Counted from the stretch's first letter, positions 1-8,652 are shown. The stretch: DNA of 64,000 bases from Marinilabiliales bacterium (GCA_003512955.1 DOTG01000044.1:1-64000); one strand, 5' to 3'. Notes: generated by a model not told the origin, from the sequence alone. Numbers and translations are program-made.

Positions 1-3
1 AAC

Positions 4-123
4 GTTGGCATATGAAGCGGTTGCATTTGCCTGTGCTTCGGTTTGCTAACGCAATATAGTTATTTTCTTATTCACAGTTTCATGTTCGCGCTTAACCGCA
101 ACTGCTTTATATGCGGTGTTGCC
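4..123 (+). repeat. attC-like imperfect hairpin site 1
   Basis: The left arm (8-24) and right arm (98-114) are inverted copies of 17 nt. They pair at 15 positions, and the two exceptions are G opposite T on the plus strand. The site opens with AACGTTGGC (1-9) and closes with GTGTTG (116-121), the same frame as sites 598-721 and 8821-9006. The arms differ in sequence between sites, so structure rather than sequence is conserved, as in integron attC sites. The ends do not match the attC core consensus GTTRRRY, so this is called attC-like only. The window edge cuts whatever lies to the left. Confidence 0.6.
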
Positions 124-597
124 ATTAGTTGTTTCCTCTTGTTTTTTGTCAAATCGTCCATTAAAAACAATGTCCAAATGACTGATGTGTTAGGTCAGAC
201 CGGGCGGAAAATATGTTTTGTCTTAAAATCAAAAATCCCGATGAGCCGAAAGTTGAAAAAGCGAACTAAAGTCTGGCCTAAAAAATCAGTCAACTTATAC
301 CTGGTTTTGATAAACCATCCGTCAAAACCGGGGAAATTGCTAATGGACAACCAAAAGCCGGAACTGGTTTTAAATTTGTTTTTAAAGTCCATAAAAATCA
401 ACGGATAAAGCCCGAAATTCTTAAAATACAGATGATTTTCTCTGAAGTCTTTTGGCCATAAAATCCAAGCGGTTTTTACTGAAGTCTTAAAACCTGTTTG
501 CTTTTTTAATCCTAAAATCCGGTTTTGTTTTATAAACCTCTACCCTGTTTTTTTAAGAACGTTTTGTGTCACGAAAACCGGCCGAATTAATGGCAAC
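124..597. other. Stretch without a recognisable gene between sites 1 and 2
   Basis: About 470 bases between two hairpin sites. The open frames here (up to 121 codons on plus, 68 on minus) are rich in F, K, N and L, have no recognisable motif, and look like chance frames in AT-rich DNA. If the integron-like reading is right, this would be a cassette without an obvious gene. Confidence 0.4.
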
Positions 598-721
598 GTT
601 GGCGGTAAGCATAGTAAGGGTTTCGGAGCGCATCACTTTCATTACCGCACATAGTTTCTTTCTTATTCATACTTCAAATATAGCACTTTTGCCCTTATTA
701 TGTTTACCGCGTGTTGGCAAC
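598..721 (+). repeat. attC-like imperfect hairpin site 2
   Basis: The left arm (602-620) and right arm (692-710) are 19-nt inverted copies. Seventeen positions pair and two are G opposite T on the plus strand. The left junction is CAACGTTGGC (594-603), and the right arm runs into GTGTTGGCAAC (711-721). Layout and length (about 124 bp) match site 1, with unrelated arm sequence. It lies downstream of the minus-strand operon ending at 978, where an integron cassette would carry its attC. Confidence 0.62.
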
Positions 722-888
722 TGGTGTTCATTCATTACTGTCTGTTTGTCAATTATTTAGCTTTTATTTACATATCATTTTCAAACTGCACCAACCTATC
801 CACCAAGCACAAATTTATTTAGTTTTTTTTGAGCGTGGGTAATCCTAAAACCGTCCTGAAAGGCGGTTACTCGGGCTGGAGAGGCGGA

Positions 889-943
889 AGCTCTTTTGCA
901 AGCCTTTGGATTAAGCTTTGGCTCGTGGGGGCTTGCAAATGTG
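889..943 (+). repeat. 55-bp direct repeat, left copy, with internal hairpin
   Basis: This 55-bp segment matches 8598-8652 in the same orientation at 46 of 55 positions. Most differences fall in a 10-nt block in the middle. The two copies bracket the whole operon at 978-8454. Within this copy TTTGCAAGCC (895-904) and GGCTTGCAAA (930-939) form a perfect 10-bp stem. It lies about 35 bp past the last stop codon of the operon, so it could also act as an mRNA 3' hairpin, although there is no clear U tract. Confidence 0.6.
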
Positions 944-977
944 CTTACGACTGTGTATGGGCTAATGTGATTCAACA

Positions 978-2354
978 TTAAAAGCTATATTTCATTTTAA
1001 ACATAAACATATCATAGTTATTCAGTTTCCCAAACAAATTATCTCCTTTTCCGTTAAAAATGGCGGTGGATAAAGCTATATCGACATTATCAGTAGCTTT
1101 ATATGCAATTTCTGGCACATAAACAATGGCATAATTATCTTTTATATTGTTCCAGTCAGCTACAATAAAACCTCCACCGATAGGAGCGATTTTTAACTTT
1201 TCATTGAAAAATTTCTTTTCATATCTTAAAAAGAAATAATCATTCAGGTTTTCACTTCCTCTTTCATTAATAAATCCATGCAAGAATTGAAAATTAATAT
1301 ATGAACCATCTGCAAAATTGTAATCGCCACCAATTACAAATTTTATATATGGTTTTGAAGAGTCTAAAAGCAATGAATCCATAGTCACTGGAACAGGCGA
1401 CATTGGATAAAAAGCAGACAAGTCATTGGTCATGATTACGTCTTCATCGGGAATAAAAGCTGCTGCCTCTGCCCAAAAACCAATACCTGCAATGCTTGTT
1501 GCCAAATCAGCACCAATAATATGCGTTCTTGCAAACGAAAGTTGAGAATTGATATTAATTCCGCCAAACGCATCAATAGGAATAAAAGTATTTCTTGTTG
1601 CGAAAGGTAATCCGTCATATCCACAAACATAGCTCAGGGAAAAATCAACTCCTTTTGCAAAACCTTTAAATTTTAACCCTGCGGTTGAACTTGCCCCTAA
1701 ATTATATCTTGGCATAATCAGTGTATCTGAAAATTCATTTAACACCATGCCTTGAGGCAATTCCAAATCAGGTGTCAGAGCATTTGCAAAAACACCAACT
1801 GGCATATTTGCTGGCTGGAAAACTGGAATATATACACCCTGTAAAGAGAAGTCACTGCTAAAATAATAATTAAGGCTTATAGCATCTGAACCACGATGGC
1901 GACCGAAATCCAATACATCTTCAAGGTCATATGGATTAAGGTTGTCAGTTGGATTTAATTTATCGGCAGTTCCCCAAACAATGCGTTGACGACCAATTGT
2001 TACGTCTAAATTTTTAGTAAGAAAACCGTATAACTGAACGTAGGCTTCCCGGATTTCAAGATTATAAGGGTCAATAATCCCTTTATTATAAAGGTCAGAC
2101 GATGAATTAATACCGGGCAGGCCAATATTACGCAACCAGACTTCGCTGTAAAATTTTGAATTAGCGGTAATTTTTTTTTCAAGTCTTAAAGTCAGACGGT
2201 TTTCGTTCCAAGCCCAATCATTGGGTGATTTAAGTAAAAAACGTTGGTCGGTTAAAAGTTCACCTGATAGTTTGAGGTTGGTTTCTTCTTGTGCATTAGT
2301 TACGCTTGAAACGGTAACAAGCAGCAGCATTAAAAAAATATTCTTTGTATTCAT
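978..2354 (-). CDS. DUF1302-like outer-membrane beta-barrel protein
   Basis: This 458-residue protein starts with a clear Sec signal peptide (about residues 1-21, ending TNAQ). Many alternating hydrophobic/polar stretches rich in aromatic residues follow, and the chain ends in an aromatic residue (KMKYSF), both typical of outer-membrane barrels. The block around GRQRIVWGTADKLNPTDNL resembles the signature of DUF1302-type barrels, which elsewhere are found near MMPL/RND transporters. It is the last gene of the TetR operon, 3 bp after the glycosyltransferase. I infer that it is the outer-membrane end point for the exported lipid. A generic porin-like role cannot be excluded. Confidence 0.7.
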   Translation of the reverse strand: MNTKNIFLMLLLVTVSSVTNAQEETNLKLSGELLTDQRFLLKSPNDWAWNENRLTLRLEKKITANSKFYSEVWLRNIGLPGINSSSDLYNKGIIDPYNLEIREAYVQLYGFLTKNLDVTIGRQRIVWGTADKLNPTDNLNPYDLEDVLDFGRHRGSDAISLNYYFSSDFSLQGVYIPVFQPANMPVGVFANALTPDLELPQGMVLNEFSDTLIMPRYNLGASSTAGLKFKGFAKGVDFSLSYVCGYDGLPFATRNTFIPIDAFGGININSQLSFARTHIIGADLATSIAGIGFWAEAAAFIPDEDVIMTNDLSAFYPMSPVPVTMDSLLLDSSKPYIKFVIGGDYNFADGSYINFQFLHGFINERGSENLNDYFFLRYEKKFFNEKLKIAPIGGGFIVADWNNIKDNYAIVYVPEIAYKATDNVDIALSTAIFNGKGDNLFGKLNNYDMFMFKMKYSF

Positions 2355-2357
2355 AGT

Positions 2358-3044
2358 TTAAAATTTATTTATTTGATTTCTTGCGATTTTTGACAATGAA
2401 TTAAAGTTGTTAAACAATGCTAAAGCAATTTGGTGTCCTTCCAAAACAAATTCTTTTATTGCTTTTGATTTACTATTGGTTTTGTCAAATTTGGTTGGAT
2501 GTTTTAGTCCTTCGAGCATCACATATTTAACCCTTTTTTCCTGTGCTTGATAGTGCAGATTGATTAATGTTTCCACACCAAATTTTGAAGTTCTCATTTC
2601 CCCCAAAATTGGCAGTACATCTTTCTTTAAAAGTGCCCTTTCGCCAGTGAACGATTTGAACGGGTTGATTTTATAGTTAATCAGGGTCTCTGTTGCCTGT
2701 CCTAAAACCATATCGGCCTCTTTACTGAAAACAGGAGTGATTAGCTGTTCAAAATGCTCCTCTTTTAGGTTAGACAAATCGGCATCAATGAAAACAATAA
2801 TTTCTCCTGTTGAATTTTCTATCCCGGTTGCCATTGCATACCCTTTACCTTTATTTTCGGGAAGTGCAATATACATAAGTGATGGCAAAAACTTAAGTTC
2901 ACCTAAAATTTTGGCCGTACCATCTGTTGAACCATCGTTTACAACAATTACCTCGTCAAAAAAGTATTCACACACGGTTGTTACTACTTCTTTGATTGTT
3001 TTCTCCTCGTTATAGGCACAAATTATTGCTGAAATTTTTTTCAT
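2358..3044 (-). CDS. Family 2 glycosyltransferase
   Basis: A 228-residue GT-A glycosyltransferase of family 2. The nucleotide-sugar fold is visible from the start: SAIICAYNEE, then NDGSTD (36-41) and the metal-binding DAD (87-89). It is short, with no C-terminal membrane segments, so it resembles the catalytic unit of dolichyl/polyprenyl-phosphate sugar synthases more than processive enzymes. The acceptor cannot be read from sequence. Its place between a patatin and an outer-membrane barrel, in an operon with an acyltransferase, suggests that it glycosylates a lipid. Confidence 0.82.
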   Translation of the reverse strand: MKKISAIICAYNEEKTIKEVVTTVCEYFFDEVIVVNDGSTDGTAKILGELKFLPSLMYIALPENKGKGYAMATGIENSTGEIIVFIDADLSNLKEEHFEQLITPVFSKEADMVLGQATETLINYKINPFKSFTGERALLKKDVLPILGEMRTSKFGVETLINLHYQAQEKRVKYVMLEGLKHPTKFDKTNSKSKAIKEFVLEGHQIALALFNNFNSLSKIARNQINKF

Positions 3045-3100
3045 AATTTAAGTCCTTTCTTACTTGTCGGTGATAAGGGCATGCCTTTTTATTCATTCTC

Positions 3101-3958
3101 TTATTGGTTTCTATAATAATAATTTATTGCCTCTTTTGCTGCACTTTCCCCTAACTGTATCAATTCTTTTGCTTTGTAAAAATCAAAGGTGTTTGCCGAA
3201 TCGCTGGGTATATTTATAATCATATCAGGTTTGTGTTTTTCTATACTCATTTTTGCAATTCTATGCATCATTGCCGATGTAGTACTGCTTAAAAGTGAGT
3301 AATACCCTGCACTGTGCTTGTCACCAGTTAAAACTAAGGTCGATATGGTGTTCATTAACCTATTTAAGTATCCATTGTTAGTATTTGTTTCTTTTGGAAT
3401 ATCATACTTTTTGTCGCCGTAAAGATTCACTACTACCAGTATATCACCATTTTTTCGGAGTACATGTTCAATAGGAATTGGATTCAGAATGCCGCCGTCA
3501 ACAAGAATGGTATCGCTGCACTTCACGGGTGTAAAAATTGCAGGAATTGCAACGGATGCCCGGGCAGCTTCATAAAAACTTCCTTTTGTAAAAACCACTT
3601 CTTTTTCATGGAGTATATCTGTAGCAACGGCTGCAAAGGGGATGGGCATATCTTCAATATTCATGTCGGGAATAAAAGTCTTCATTTTATCAAAAACACG
3701 CTCACCCTTTAATAAGCCATTAGCCGCAAGCGTAAAATCCATAAAGCCCCAGACATCCCTTTTGTTAAAGGAGCTTACCCACTCGGTATATTCCTGTATT
3801 TTTCCCATGGCGTAAAGCCCTCCAATAACTGCTCCTATGGAAGAGCCTGAAACGGAAGTAATGGTAAACCCGTGTTTTTCCAGTTCTGAAATAACCCCGA
3901 TATGGGCAAGCCCCCTTGAGCCTCCGCTCGATAGTACTAATGCTACTTTCTGCTTCAT
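3101..3958 (-). CDS. Patatin-like phospholipase (RssA-type)
   Basis: A 285-residue patatin-fold acyl hydrolase. It has the glycine-rich oxyanion motif GGSRG (12-16), the nucleophile elbow GSSIG (serine at 40) and the catalytic-dyad aspartate in DGG (154-156), so the Ser-Asp dyad is intact. There is no signal peptide, so it probably acts in the cytoplasm or on the inner membrane face. The gene starts 3 bp after the acyltransferase stop, so the two are translationally close. In this operon it could remodel or release acyl chains of the lipid made by its neighbours (inference). Confidence 0.85.
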   Translation of the reverse strand: MKQKVALVLSSGGSRGLAHIGVISELEKHGFTITSVSGSSIGAVIGGLYAMGKIQEYTEWVSSFNKRDVWGFMDFTLAANGLLKGERVFDKMKTFIPDMNIEDMPIPFAAVATDILHEKEVVFTKGSFYEAARASVAIPAIFTPVKCSDTILVDGGILNPIPIEHVLRKNGDILVVVNLYGDKKYDIPKETNTNNGYLNRLMNTISTLVLTGDKHSAGYYSLLSSTTSAMMHRIAKMSIEKHKPDMIINIPSDSANTFDFYKAKELIQLGESAAKEAINYYYRNQ

Positions 3959-3961
3959 ATT

Positions 3962-4510
3962 TTACACTTTTAATTCAAGTGAAAAATTTTCAGGATATTT
4001 TGCTGTTACATCTTTATACATGCGGTTTATTTGTTGCATTACGGTTTCAATATTTTCAAGATTGTTTATTACTCCTTTAATTCCGATTTCTTTTTTCTGA
4101 TAATCAAGATAGCAAATGATTATAGGAACATTTGCTCTTAATGCCATATAATAAAAACCTTTATTCCAGTTTATAACTTTTTTCCGTGTGCCTTCAGGTG
4201 AAAGAATGATATGTAAGCTATCTGAATTTTTGAGTAATTTAACAACTTGATAAATAGAATTATTATTTTTAAAATTACGAACCGGAATAGAACCATACAG
4301 TTTCATTGCTATATTCATAGGGAAAAAGAAAAGTTCTTTTTTAGATAAAAATTTATATTTAATTCCAAATTCAATAACTACGAGTTTACCATACATCGCA
4401 TCCATATAGCTTGTATGAGGGGCGAAAATGACAATGCTTTTTTTTACATCGGGAAATTCACCTTTGATTTTCCAACCTAATAAGTATTTCAATATATAAC
4501 CTGAAATCAT
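3962..4510 (-). CDS. 1-acylglycerol-3-phosphate acyltransferase-like (PlsC/LPLAT family)
   Basis: A 182-residue LPLAT-family acyltransferase with the catalytic HX4D motif HTSYMD (32-37) and the substrate motif SPEGTR (104-109). It is shorter than most PlsC proteins (about 240) and lacks a strong N-terminal membrane anchor. The family transfers acyl groups from acyl-ACP or acyl-CoA to glycerol phosphate or other acceptors. It sits directly after an ACP-like gene (6 bp gap) and before a patatin (3 bp gap). The acyl donor is uncertain because the neighbouring ACP lacks its attachment serine. Confidence 0.82.
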   Translation of the reverse strand: MISGYILKYLLGWKIKGEFPDVKKSIVIFAPHTSYMDAMYGKLVVIEFGIKYKFLSKKELFFFPMNIAMKLYGSIPVRNFKNNNSIYQVVKLLKNSDSLHIILSPEGTRKKVINWNKGFYYMALRANVPIIICYLDYQKKEIGIKGVINNLENIETVMQQINRMYKDVTAKYPENFSLELKV

Positions 4511-4516
4511 TATTTT

Positions 4517-4744
4517 TTAATTTATTTTTTTGATATACAAAATCAAATCACCAACAGTCTTAATTTCATATAACATATTATAATCCATTGTTATTTTTAG
4601 TTTAGCTTCTAAGTCCATAAATAATTCAGCTAAATCAAGATTGTCGAATTTTAAATCATCTTCAAACGAGTAATCAATTTTTATATCAGATACTATTGTA
4701 TCTGACAAATCACTAATTCTTTGCAGTATTATTTTTTCACACAT
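4517..4744 (-). CDS. Acyl-carrier-protein-like protein without the phosphopantetheine serine
   Basis: A 75-residue acidic protein with the four-helix ACP layout. The helix II motif that is normally DSL reads D34-N35-L36 and is followed by LAELFMDLE, as in true ACPs. The codon is AAT, so the serine that carries 4'-phosphopantetheine is replaced by asparagine. Such a protein could not be loaded by the known route. It may be a structural or regulatory partner of the next-door acyltransferase, or a decayed ACP. The reading frame is intact and tightly packed in the operon, which argues against simple decay. Confidence 0.75.
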   Translation of the reverse strand: MCEKIILQRISDLSDTIVSDIKIDYSFEDDLKFDNLDLAELFMDLEAKLKITMDYNMLYEIKTVGDLILYIKKIN

Positions 4745-4789
4745 AAATATCTAATTTCTGTACGCTTATTTTTAAAATTATAGAAATTA

Positions 4790-5530
4790 TTATTGTTTTA
4801 ACTTCCTAACCGTTAAATCATCGTCGGTCAACCCTGTGTCGTATTTTACATCCGACATTTGCATTTTGGTTTTATGGTTTTTCTTTAAGTCGGTCATTTC
4901 AATTTCAGCGGCATTCCAATAGTTGCCAATCTTTTTGAAAGTATATTTGGCTTCTTTTACTTTTGTATTGCCTTTGTCGTAATACTCCATTAATTCAGGA
5001 TAATAATCTGTTCTATTCACCTGTACCATTACTTTTGAATAATCCGATTTATCTCCGATAGGAGTTAATTCCAATGTATATACATTGCCTTCAGTTTTAA
5101 CTAATTTGGGGGTGTATTTTACCGAGAATAGTACAGATTCCATATCTTCATAAGAAAAATCGGTACCTGCAAAGTTTTGATTTTTAGCGCTGGTTGCAAT
5201 TCGTCTTTCTTTGCCAAATGCGGGTAAATACAAATACATTATATCATCAGGCAATGACAACACAGCAATGCCTGATTGCGAAGCAGGAGCAGTAAAACGG
5301 AATATTCGTTTATCGTTTCCTTTTTGCTGTATGGTTGCTTCACGGATTTCCTGCTTATTTGCCTTGTCAATCAAAATAATTTTGTTTTTTCCAGTCATGT
5401 CTTTGGGAGAATACATAACATCGTCCATTTTTTTTAAAATGGCACTTGCGTCTTGTGCATTTGCAGAAAATATGCTTCCTGCTACGATTAAAGCGGTTAA
5501 AACCACTGTTTGAATTTTAATCATTTTCAT
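4790..5530 (-). CDS. LolA-like outer-membrane lipoprotein-sorting family protein
   Basis: A 246-residue exported protein with a signal peptide (about 1-25, ending ANAQ). The rest resembles the LolA-like family often annotated 'outer membrane lipoprotein-sorting protein': a beta-rich chain with GIAVLSLPDDIMYLYLPAFG and a DFSYEDM block near the middle. Members are usually encoded beside MMPL transporters, as here (21 bp after the MMPL stop), and are thought to ferry a hydrophobic cargo across the periplasm. Met-3 is an alternative start. Confidence 0.8.
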   Translation of the reverse strand: MKMIKIQTVVLTALIVAGSIFSANAQDASAILKKMDDVMYSPKDMTGKNKIILIDKANKQEIREATIQQKGNDKRIFRFTAPASQSGIAVLSLPDDIMYLYLPAFGKERRIATSAKNQNFAGTDFSYEDMESVLFSVKYTPKLVKTEGNVYTLELTPIGDKSDYSKVMVQVNRTDYYPELMEYYDKGNTKVKEAKYTFKKIGNYWNAAEIEMTDLKKNHKTKMQMSDVKYDTGLTDDDLTVRKLKQ

Positions 5531-5551
5531 TTTTTTAAGAATTAATTATTG

Positions 5552-7813
5552 TTAATGATTGTTTGCTACTATTTTACGTTTTCTGTTTGCCAAAATCAAT
5601 ATGATTGGCAATAGGGTTATAGCCCCGATACCGGAGCCGAACATACTTAAGGCAACCAGAATACCAAAGTTTTGCAACGGAACTATTTGTGAAAATATTA
5701 AAACTAAAAATCCTGCTGCAACCGATATTACATTTATAATAATCGCTTTCCCACTAATTAAAATAGTTTTTTCAATCGCTTTTTCAGCATCTCCGGTTTC
5801 TTTCAAGTAAAAATTAAAACCTGTAATAAAATGAATAGAATAATCTATACCAATACCCAAAGCAATACTACCTACAAGTACTGTGGCTATATCAAGAGGA
5901 ATGCCTGTTATGCCCATAAACCCAAATAATATCATAATTGTAGCAATAATTGGAATTGTAGCATAAACCCCTTTTGATATTGACCGCAACATAAGACCCA
6001 CAAGCAGGAGTACCATTATAATTGCAAGTATCAGGCTGCTATATTGACTTTGAATAAGGCTATTATTTAATTTAACATATACAGATGGCATACCGGTCAA
6101 TTCAATCTTTATATTCTCCCTATTATTTTCCTGAATGAATTTGTTCATTTTTGATGTAAACTCATTGATGTTTTTACTGTCAACAGAAGCAAATCTTGAT
6201 TGGATAATTCCTTTGTCCAAGTCTTCCGACACAAGCTGAGTCATTACGTCCTGACCATTGAGCAGAAACCATAATTGTTCAATTTTAGCTTTATCATCCG
6301 GTATCATTTTGCCTTCACCCATCGCTTCATTCATTTGTTCCACAAGGTCGGCTACAGATTGTGTCATATCGATATTCGGGTCATTTTTCATAAAATGCTC
6401 CGTTTTTATCATCATTTTCAGAACATCAGGACTTTGCAAATCTCCTTCAAATACAACAAATATGGGTAATGACCCTCCGAATTTTTTCTGCATTACATCT
6501 TCAGAAATCCTTGTTGGGTTATCTTTTTTAAAGTAATCAGCCATATTTACGCTTGTCTTTAAAAAAAACATACCACCTATGCTCAATAGAAGTAAAATAC
6601 CCCATGCGGTTAATGAATATTTGGGGTGCTTAAAAAGAAGTGTAACTATTGGTTGAAGTATTTTATGGGTTAATATATTTTCCTTTTCCGGTTGGTCTGT
6701 TTCAACTTTTTTACCATACATAGAAAATGCTGATATAAGAGCAGGAACAAAAAATATGGACAACAGCAAAGCAATTAATGTACCCACAGCCGTAAAAATA
6801 CCGAAGTCTTTAATCATAGTAAGATATGCGCCAAAAACAAATGATATAAAACCCATAGCTGTTGTTACTGCTGCAAGAAATACCGGAACCATTATATAAG
6901 CAAGGGCTTTTATTAATATCTGTTTTCTGTCTTTTCCAAGGGTATGGTTGATATTGTTTAATACATGTATTGGATAGGCACTACCCACAGCAAGCAAAAC
7001 AACAGGTATTATATTTGAAATTATAGTAAGCTCATAACCAGTAACTACCATTATCCCAATAGTCCAAATTACGGCAATACAGGCAGTAAGAAGTGGTAAT
7101 AAAACACCGCGAAAAGATTTGAAACTAAGTAATAGAATTAGTGCAATAATTACAAAAACGATAGGCAAAAGCCAAACAATATCAGCTAAAATTAAATCAC
7201 TAATATCGTTCATCATCATCGGCAGACCGCCGAAGTAAAGTGTTTCTGGCAAATTTAAGTTTTTAATTTTACTCTTAATCTCCTTTGCAACAGCTTGTTT
7301 ATCTGCATCGGGTAGTAATGTAAACATAACAACGGAAGCAGTGCCATCTTCGGATACAATTGCCCCTTTGTACATCTCTTTCGAGAAAACATAGTTTTTA
7401 AGGCTGTCTAATTGTGATTGTTTATTGGGTAGGTTGTGCTCATCCACCAATTTTCCGATTTCAATTCCCCACTCAGAACTTTTTATATCCAGAATATTGG
7501 TTAAACTCGTAACCGTTGAAACCCCATCAGTATATCTCAGACTATCGGTAATTTGTTTAATATGCTGTAATATTTCTGTTTTAAAAACATTGTCAGATTC
7601 CAAAACAATCATCCCCATGTCATTTCCACCAAATTGAGTTCCAATTGTTTTATATAATGAAGCAGCAGGGTCGTCATCGGGCAAAGAGCTCAGAATATCT
7701 GAGTTGATAGTCAAAAACTTAGATTGATAACCAAAAAAAATGGTTAATGCCAAAACACTTGCAACAATTATCCATTTCAATTTTATGATAATACGAGATA
7801 ATTTTTCCATCAT
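5552..7813 (-). CDS. MMPL/RND-superfamily lipid exporter
   Basis: A 753-residue inner-membrane transporter with the RND/MMPL plan: one N-terminal helix (about 12-30), a large periplasmic loop, a block of five or so helices (about 210-370), then the same pattern again (helix near 400, second loop, helices about 590-745). Both helix blocks contain the glycine-rich segments usual for the family (AVGSAYPIHVLNNI; LGIGIDYSIHFITGF). Relatives move lipids such as hopanoids or mycolate glycolipids. It follows tetR by 59 bp, and that gap holds a copy of the putative TetR operator. Starts at Met-1 and Met-2 are equivalent. Confidence 0.85.
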   Translation of the reverse strand: MMEKLSRIIIKLKWIIVASVLALTIFFGYQSKFLTINSDILSSLPDDDPAASLYKTIGTQFGGNDMGMIVLESDNVFKTEILQHIKQITDSLRYTDGVSTVTSLTNILDIKSSEWGIEIGKLVDEHNLPNKQSQLDSLKNYVFSKEMYKGAIVSEDGTASVVMFTLLPDADKQAVAKEIKSKIKNLNLPETLYFGGLPMMMNDISDLILADIVWLLPIVFVIIALILLLSFKSFRGVLLPLLTACIAVIWTIGIMVVTGYELTIISNIIPVVLLAVGSAYPIHVLNNINHTLGKDRKQILIKALAYIMVPVFLAAVTTAMGFISFVFGAYLTMIKDFGIFTAVGTLIALLLSIFFVPALISAFSMYGKKVETDQPEKENILTHKILQPIVTLLFKHPKYSLTAWGILLLLSIGGMFFLKTSVNMADYFKKDNPTRISEDVMQKKFGGSLPIFVVFEGDLQSPDVLKMMIKTEHFMKNDPNIDMTQSVADLVEQMNEAMGEGKMIPDDKAKIEQLWFLLNGQDVMTQLVSEDLDKGIIQSRFASVDSKNINEFTSKMNKFIQENNRENIKIELTGMPSVYVKLNNSLIQSQYSSLILAIIMVLLLVGLMLRSISKGVYATIPIIATIMILFGFMGITGIPLDIATVLVGSIALGIGIDYSIHFITGFNFYLKETGDAEKAIEKTILISGKAIIINVISVAAGFLVLIFSQIVPLQNFGILVALSMFGSGIGAITLLPIILILANRKRKIVANNH

Positions 7814-7832
7814 TAATATTTTAGTTTGTTTG

Positions 7833-7853
7833 TACTATATTCGTTTTTTAGTC
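7833..7853. promoter_or_regulatory. Putative TetR operator, copy before the MMPL gene
   Basis: This 21-bp segment matches the one at 8478-8498 at 16 positions, sharing TACTA at one end and GTTTTTTAGT at the other. It lies between tetR and the exporter gene, about 20 bp upstream of the exporter start. The repeat of one motif in front of both tetR and its first target is the usual pattern for TetR autoregulation. Binding is inferred. Confidence 0.45.
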
Positions 7854-7872
7854 ATTTTTAAAGCAAAAAAAA

Positions 7873-8454
7873 TTATTTTGATAATCCTTTTATTAAAACA
7901 CCTATCAAATCATTAAAATGTGGTGAATATCTGGTGTATTTATTTTGTAAAAAGAAAGGAATTTCTAACCCCTTTAAAACCATAATTATCATTTCGAGCA
8001 AAACTTCAATATTTCCACTTTTATGAAAAGCTCCTTCATTAATTCCTTGTTCCAATATATTTCTTAAATTAACTATTTCCCATTTATCTAATTCGCTTCT
8101 TAAATCATCAATAAATATATAATGTTCGTAAAAGTCAGCTTTTAAGGTTTCGTGGTAATTGGCTGCATCATTTAATAGTTCCATACGCAGCGTTAGATAA
8201 TTTTTAATTTTATCTCCTGCATTCAATTCTGTATTATTGACAATGACAGATAATTGATTTTTAAGGACTGACATTTCTCTTGATACTACTTCTTTAAATA
8301 ATGCCTCTTTACTTGCAAAGTGGTAATATAAAGAACCTTTCGCTTTACGTGCAGTTTTAGCAATTTCGTCCATTGAAGTTTTCTGAAATCCAAATCGACT
8401 AAATAGTTTATTTGCTACACTTACAATAATATCTTTTGTTTCGTCTATTTGCAT
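7873..8454 (-). CDS. TetR/AcrR-family transcriptional regulator
   Basis: A 193-residue regulator with the TetR N-terminal DNA-binding domain: a helix around FGFQKTSMDEIAK, then the recognition helix in KGSLYYHFASKEALF (about 38-52). The C-terminal half is all-helical and variable, as expected for a ligand-binding domain. Its reading frame is the first of the operon, 59 bp ahead of the exporter. Family members are usually repressors released by a small hydrophobic ligand. Here the ligand may be the exported lipid or a precursor (inference). Confidence 0.88.
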   Translation of the reverse strand: MQIDETKDIIVSVANKLFSRFGFQKTSMDEIAKTARKAKGSLYYHFASKEALFKEVVSREMSVLKNQLSVIVNNTELNAGDKIKNYLTLRMELLNDAANYHETLKADFYEHYIFIDDLRSELDKWEIVNLRNILEQGINEGAFHKSGNIEVLLEMIIMVLKGLEIPFFLQNKYTRYSPHFNDLIGVLIKGLSK

Positions 8455-8477
8455 TTTTATATTATTTGTACTTTTTA

Positions 8478-8498
8478 TACTAATTCTGTTTTTTAGTA
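8478..8498. promoter_or_regulatory. Putative TetR operator, copy before tetR
   Basis: The arms TACTAA (8478-8483) and TTAGTA (8493-8498) are perfect inverted repeats, 23-43 bp upstream of the tetR start. A wider inverted pair, ATTTGTACT (8464-8472) and AGTACAAAT (8495-8503), overlaps it. The core recurs at 7833-7853. It probably overlaps the tetR promoter. Confidence 0.5.
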
Positions 8499-8597
8499 CA
8501 AATATAAGTGTGTTTTTTAAAATTCAAAATTTATTCTGTCTTTTTTGCATAAATTAACAAACATATTATCCTAGCAGCAGTGTGGTGGAAAGATTGT

Positions 8598-8652
8598 AGC
8601 TCTTTTACAAGCCTTTGGGCAGAGTGTAGGCTCGTGGGGGCTTGGAAATGTG
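8598..8652 (+). repeat. 55-bp direct repeat, right copy
   Basis: Same orientation as 889-943 and identical at 46 of 55 positions. The internal stem is imperfect in this copy (TTTACAAGCC against GGCTTGGAAA). It lies about 145 bp upstream of tetR and about 170 bp before hairpin site 3. The remaining non-coding bases of 8455-8820 are AT-rich, without a recognisable gene. Confidence 0.6.

Noticed and set aside
43..408. 121-codon open frame between hairpin sites 1 and 2
   Set aside because: Its start lies inside site 1, composition is that of AT-rich non-coding DNA, and no motif or ribosome-binding context supports it.
796..978. 60-codon frame across the 55-bp direct repeat
   Set aside because: It is produced by the repeat and hairpin sequence and has no protein features.
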